NCBI GenBank assembly: GCA_046726275.1
Contig: JBKPAF010000102.1
Location: 1-31,838, forward strand
Direction: 5' to 3'
DNA from: DASXTW01 sp046726275
GTDB lineage: Bacteria > Actinomycetota > UBA4738
Length of the DNA: 31,838 nt
The position numbers were made by a program, and so were the translations under genes. Positions 30,928-31,838 of the stretch are shown here, piece by piece; the stretch's first letter is position 1, and each line of letters begins with the position of its first letter. Under the pieces are notes generated by a model. The model made no database searches and had not been told where the DNA came from. It saw only the letters and a list, made by a program, of their open reading frames with translations.

Positions 30928-31715
30928 CGAATACCCAGGCGCGCTCGACGGGAGCGCCCAGGAGCGAAGACCGCAGGTGGCCCTATCGGCCGGGGGACCT
31001 CGCGGCAATTGCGGCGGCCGTTCTCTGCGTCATCGGGCTCACCTTGGTCACCCACGGCATCGCCGCACAGGAGAGCCCGCCTCAGCCTCCAGATTGGGCG
31101 GCGCATTCGACCCGGCATCAGTCGCCGCTCACCTCGCCGGGCCGGACGGCCCATCACCACGGGCGACTCCCTCCATGGGCCAGGCTCGGCCTGCCACGGT
31201 CGCCTCCGATCCGGATCGACATCCCAGCGATCGGAGTGCACACCAGCCTGATGGAACTGGGCCTGAATCCCGACCACACGCTCCAGGTCCCCCCTCTGGA
31301 TGTGGATGAGGCTGGGTGGTACAAGTACTCACCCACGCCGGGTCAGATCGGGCCTTCGATCATCCTGGGGCACGTCGACTCGGCGACAGGACCCAGCGTC
31401 TTCTTCGAGCTCGGCGCCCTCCGCCGTGGGGATCGAGTCTCGGTGACTCGTGCCGACGGAGTGATCGTCGACTTCCGAGTGGGTCGCGTCGCGAGCTATC
31501 CGAAGAGCCGCTTCCCGACGTTGGACGTCTACGGAAATACGAACGACCCCCAGCTCCGTCTCATCACCTGCGGGGGCCGGTACGACTCGGTCCGACGTAC
31601 CCACGTAGACAATATCGTCGTCTACGCCGAATCTGCCGTGTACGACTTCCCGACACTTGCGAGTGCGCCACCTGCTGGAAGCCCCCCAAGAGAGTGTAAG
31701 TGTGTAATTCTGTAA
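30924..31715 (+). CDS. Class F-type sortase
   Basis: 263-aa membrane-anchored cysteine transpeptidase that links surface proteins to the cell wall. A TM segment lies at about 25-45 and a Pro-rich linker to 95. The beta-barrel begins at PIRIDIPAIGVHTSLMELG. The catalytic triad is visible as His150 (ILGHVDS), Cys216 (LRLITCGGRYD) and Arg225 (VRRTHVDN). The compact barrel and TCGG motif fit class F sortases of Actinomycetota. The start overlaps the partner gene (ATGA). The last ten codons are AT-rich and unlike the gene body because they overlap the TGTAA-repeat promoter region of the next gene. Confidence 0.92.
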   Translation: MTNTQARSTGAPRSEDRRWPYRPGDLAAIAAAVLCVIGLTLVTHGIAAQESPPQPPDWAAHSTRHQSPLTSPGRTAHHHGRLPPWARLGLPRSPPIRIDIPAIGVHTSLMELGLNPDHTLQVPPLDVDEAGWYKYSPTPGQIGPSIILGHVDSATGPSVFFELGALRRGDRVSVTRADGVIVDFRVGRVASYPKSRFPTLDVYGNTNDPQLRLITCGGRYDSVRRTHVDNIVVYAESAVYDFPTLASAPPAGSPPRECKCVIL

Positions 31716-31728
31716 CTCATGATAAACT
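31695..31728 (+). promoter_or_regulatory. Three TGTAA direct repeats at 8-bp pitch, with -10 box
   Basis: TGTAA occurs at 31695-31699, 31703-31707 and 31711-31715, exactly 8 bp apart, followed by TAAACT (31723-31728) as a possible -10. The repeats run through the last codons and stop of the sortase gene. Regular direct repeats next to a promoter suggest a cooperatively binding regulator. Confidence 0.5.
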
Positions 31729-31752
31729 CCTGCCCGGGTGCGAGGGCAGGAG
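31727..31752 (+). promoter_or_regulatory. Hairpin that sequesters the Shine-Dalgarno of the last gene
   Basis: CTCCTGCCC (31727-31735) pairs perfectly with GGGCAGGAG (31744-31752) across an 8-nt loop. The right arm contains five of six bases of AGGAGG (31748-31753), the ribosome-binding site of GTG 31759. In the mRNA the left arm acts as an anti-Shine-Dalgarno. Confidence 0.6.
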
Positions 31753-31758
31753 GTAGCC

Positions 31759-31838
31759 GTGAGCGATCTCGAAGAGATCAGGGGTTGGTTTTCGGGGCGG
31801 GTCCCGAAGGAGTGGTTCACGGGCACGCCGGAGGTGAC
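31759..31838 (+). CDS. 5' end of an unidentified gene
   Basis: GTG 31759 with AGGAGG 5 nt upstream opens a frame that continues to the edge; 26 complete codons are visible. The residues begin SDLEEIRGWFSGRVPKEWF. This resembles the start of a conserved actinobacterial hypothetical protein family with a GRxPxxWFxGxPEV pattern, but that is recollection and too short to be sure. Its translation may be controlled by the hairpin over the ribosome-binding site. Confidence 0.65.
   Translation, partial: MSDLEEIRGWFSGRVPKEWFTGTPEV

Noticed and set aside
31704..31715. Sortase C-terminus ends CVIL, like a eukaryotic CaaX box
   Set aside because: Bacterial prenylation of this kind is not expected, and the codons coincide with TGTAA repeats that explain the sequence better. 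The CPBP protein is not evidence for CaaX processing.
1..31838. CRISPR arrays, tRNAs, insertion sequences, phage genes
   Set aside because: No regularly spaced long repeats, cloverleaf-like sequences, transposases or integrases were seen when reading both strands.

Overview
This 31.8 kb window looks like chromosome from a high-GC, Actinomycetota-like bacterium. The signs are GC-rich codon use, frequent GTG starts, TANNNT -10 boxes placed 7-10 nt before start codons (leaderless mRNAs), a PaaABCD-type epoxidase, a class F sortase, a CBS-domain osmoprotectant ABC system and a Rv2258c-like methyltransferase. No phage, transposase, CRISPR array, rRNA or tRNA was recognised. I cannot place it below phylum; the gene mix would suit a poorly characterised soil or groundwater lineage.

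Layout. 1-5.1 kb: a truncated lgt-like gene and a PAP2 phosphatase (minus), a divergent LapA-domain/GNAT pair (plus), and a four-gene minus operon (membrane protein, CPBP protein, PNPOx-like flavoprotein, SRPBCC protein). 5.1-8.2 kb: a FlK-like thioesterase converging on a 2-hydroxyacyl-CoA-lyase-like ThDP enzyme, which is divergent from a methyltransferase across a perfectly symmetric promoter. 8.2-11.1 kb: an AT-richer stretch with a doubtful small gene, then PIG-L deacetylase and leucyl aminopeptidase (minus). 11.2-15.0 kb: a cupin (plus), then a minus operon of adenylate cyclase, membrane protein and NCS1 permease. 15.05-18.7 kb: a second FlK-like thioesterase and a PaaG-like isomerase (ATGA-coupled), then a DHA2 exporter with a near-consensus promoter carrying TAGCTA repeats, and a DUF1684 gene. 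18.7-22.4 kb: tandem convergent hairpins, then a complete OpuC-type operon (minus). 22.5-26.9 kb: Rv2258c-like methyltransferase, SRPBCC protein and paaABCD (minus), with no paaE. 27.0-29.5 kb: aldehyde dehydrogenase, DinB-like protein and a small membrane protein (plus). 29.5-30.1 kb: non-coding DNA with a 13-bp inverted repeat bracketing a degenerate copy of part of the DinB-like gene. 30.1-31.7 kb: a Pro/Thr- and Gly-rich surface protein coupled to a class F sortase. At the right edge a gene starts behind a hairpin that buries its Shine-Dalgarno sequence.

How the genes work together. A recurrent theme is acyl-CoA and aromatic catabolism (PaaABCD, PaaG-like isomerase, two hotdog thioesterases, HACL-like lyase, aldehyde dehydrogenase). 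Further themes are osmoprotection (OpuC) and envelope processes (Lgt, PAP2, CPBP, sortase). The most unusual signals are regulatory: symmetric palindromic promoters between divergent genes, convergent genes sharing a CTAG as both stop codons, an N-terminus of a ThDP enzyme that requires a non-canonical start, and the repeat-plus-hairpin leader at the right edge. No single large undescribed system such as a defence island is evident.
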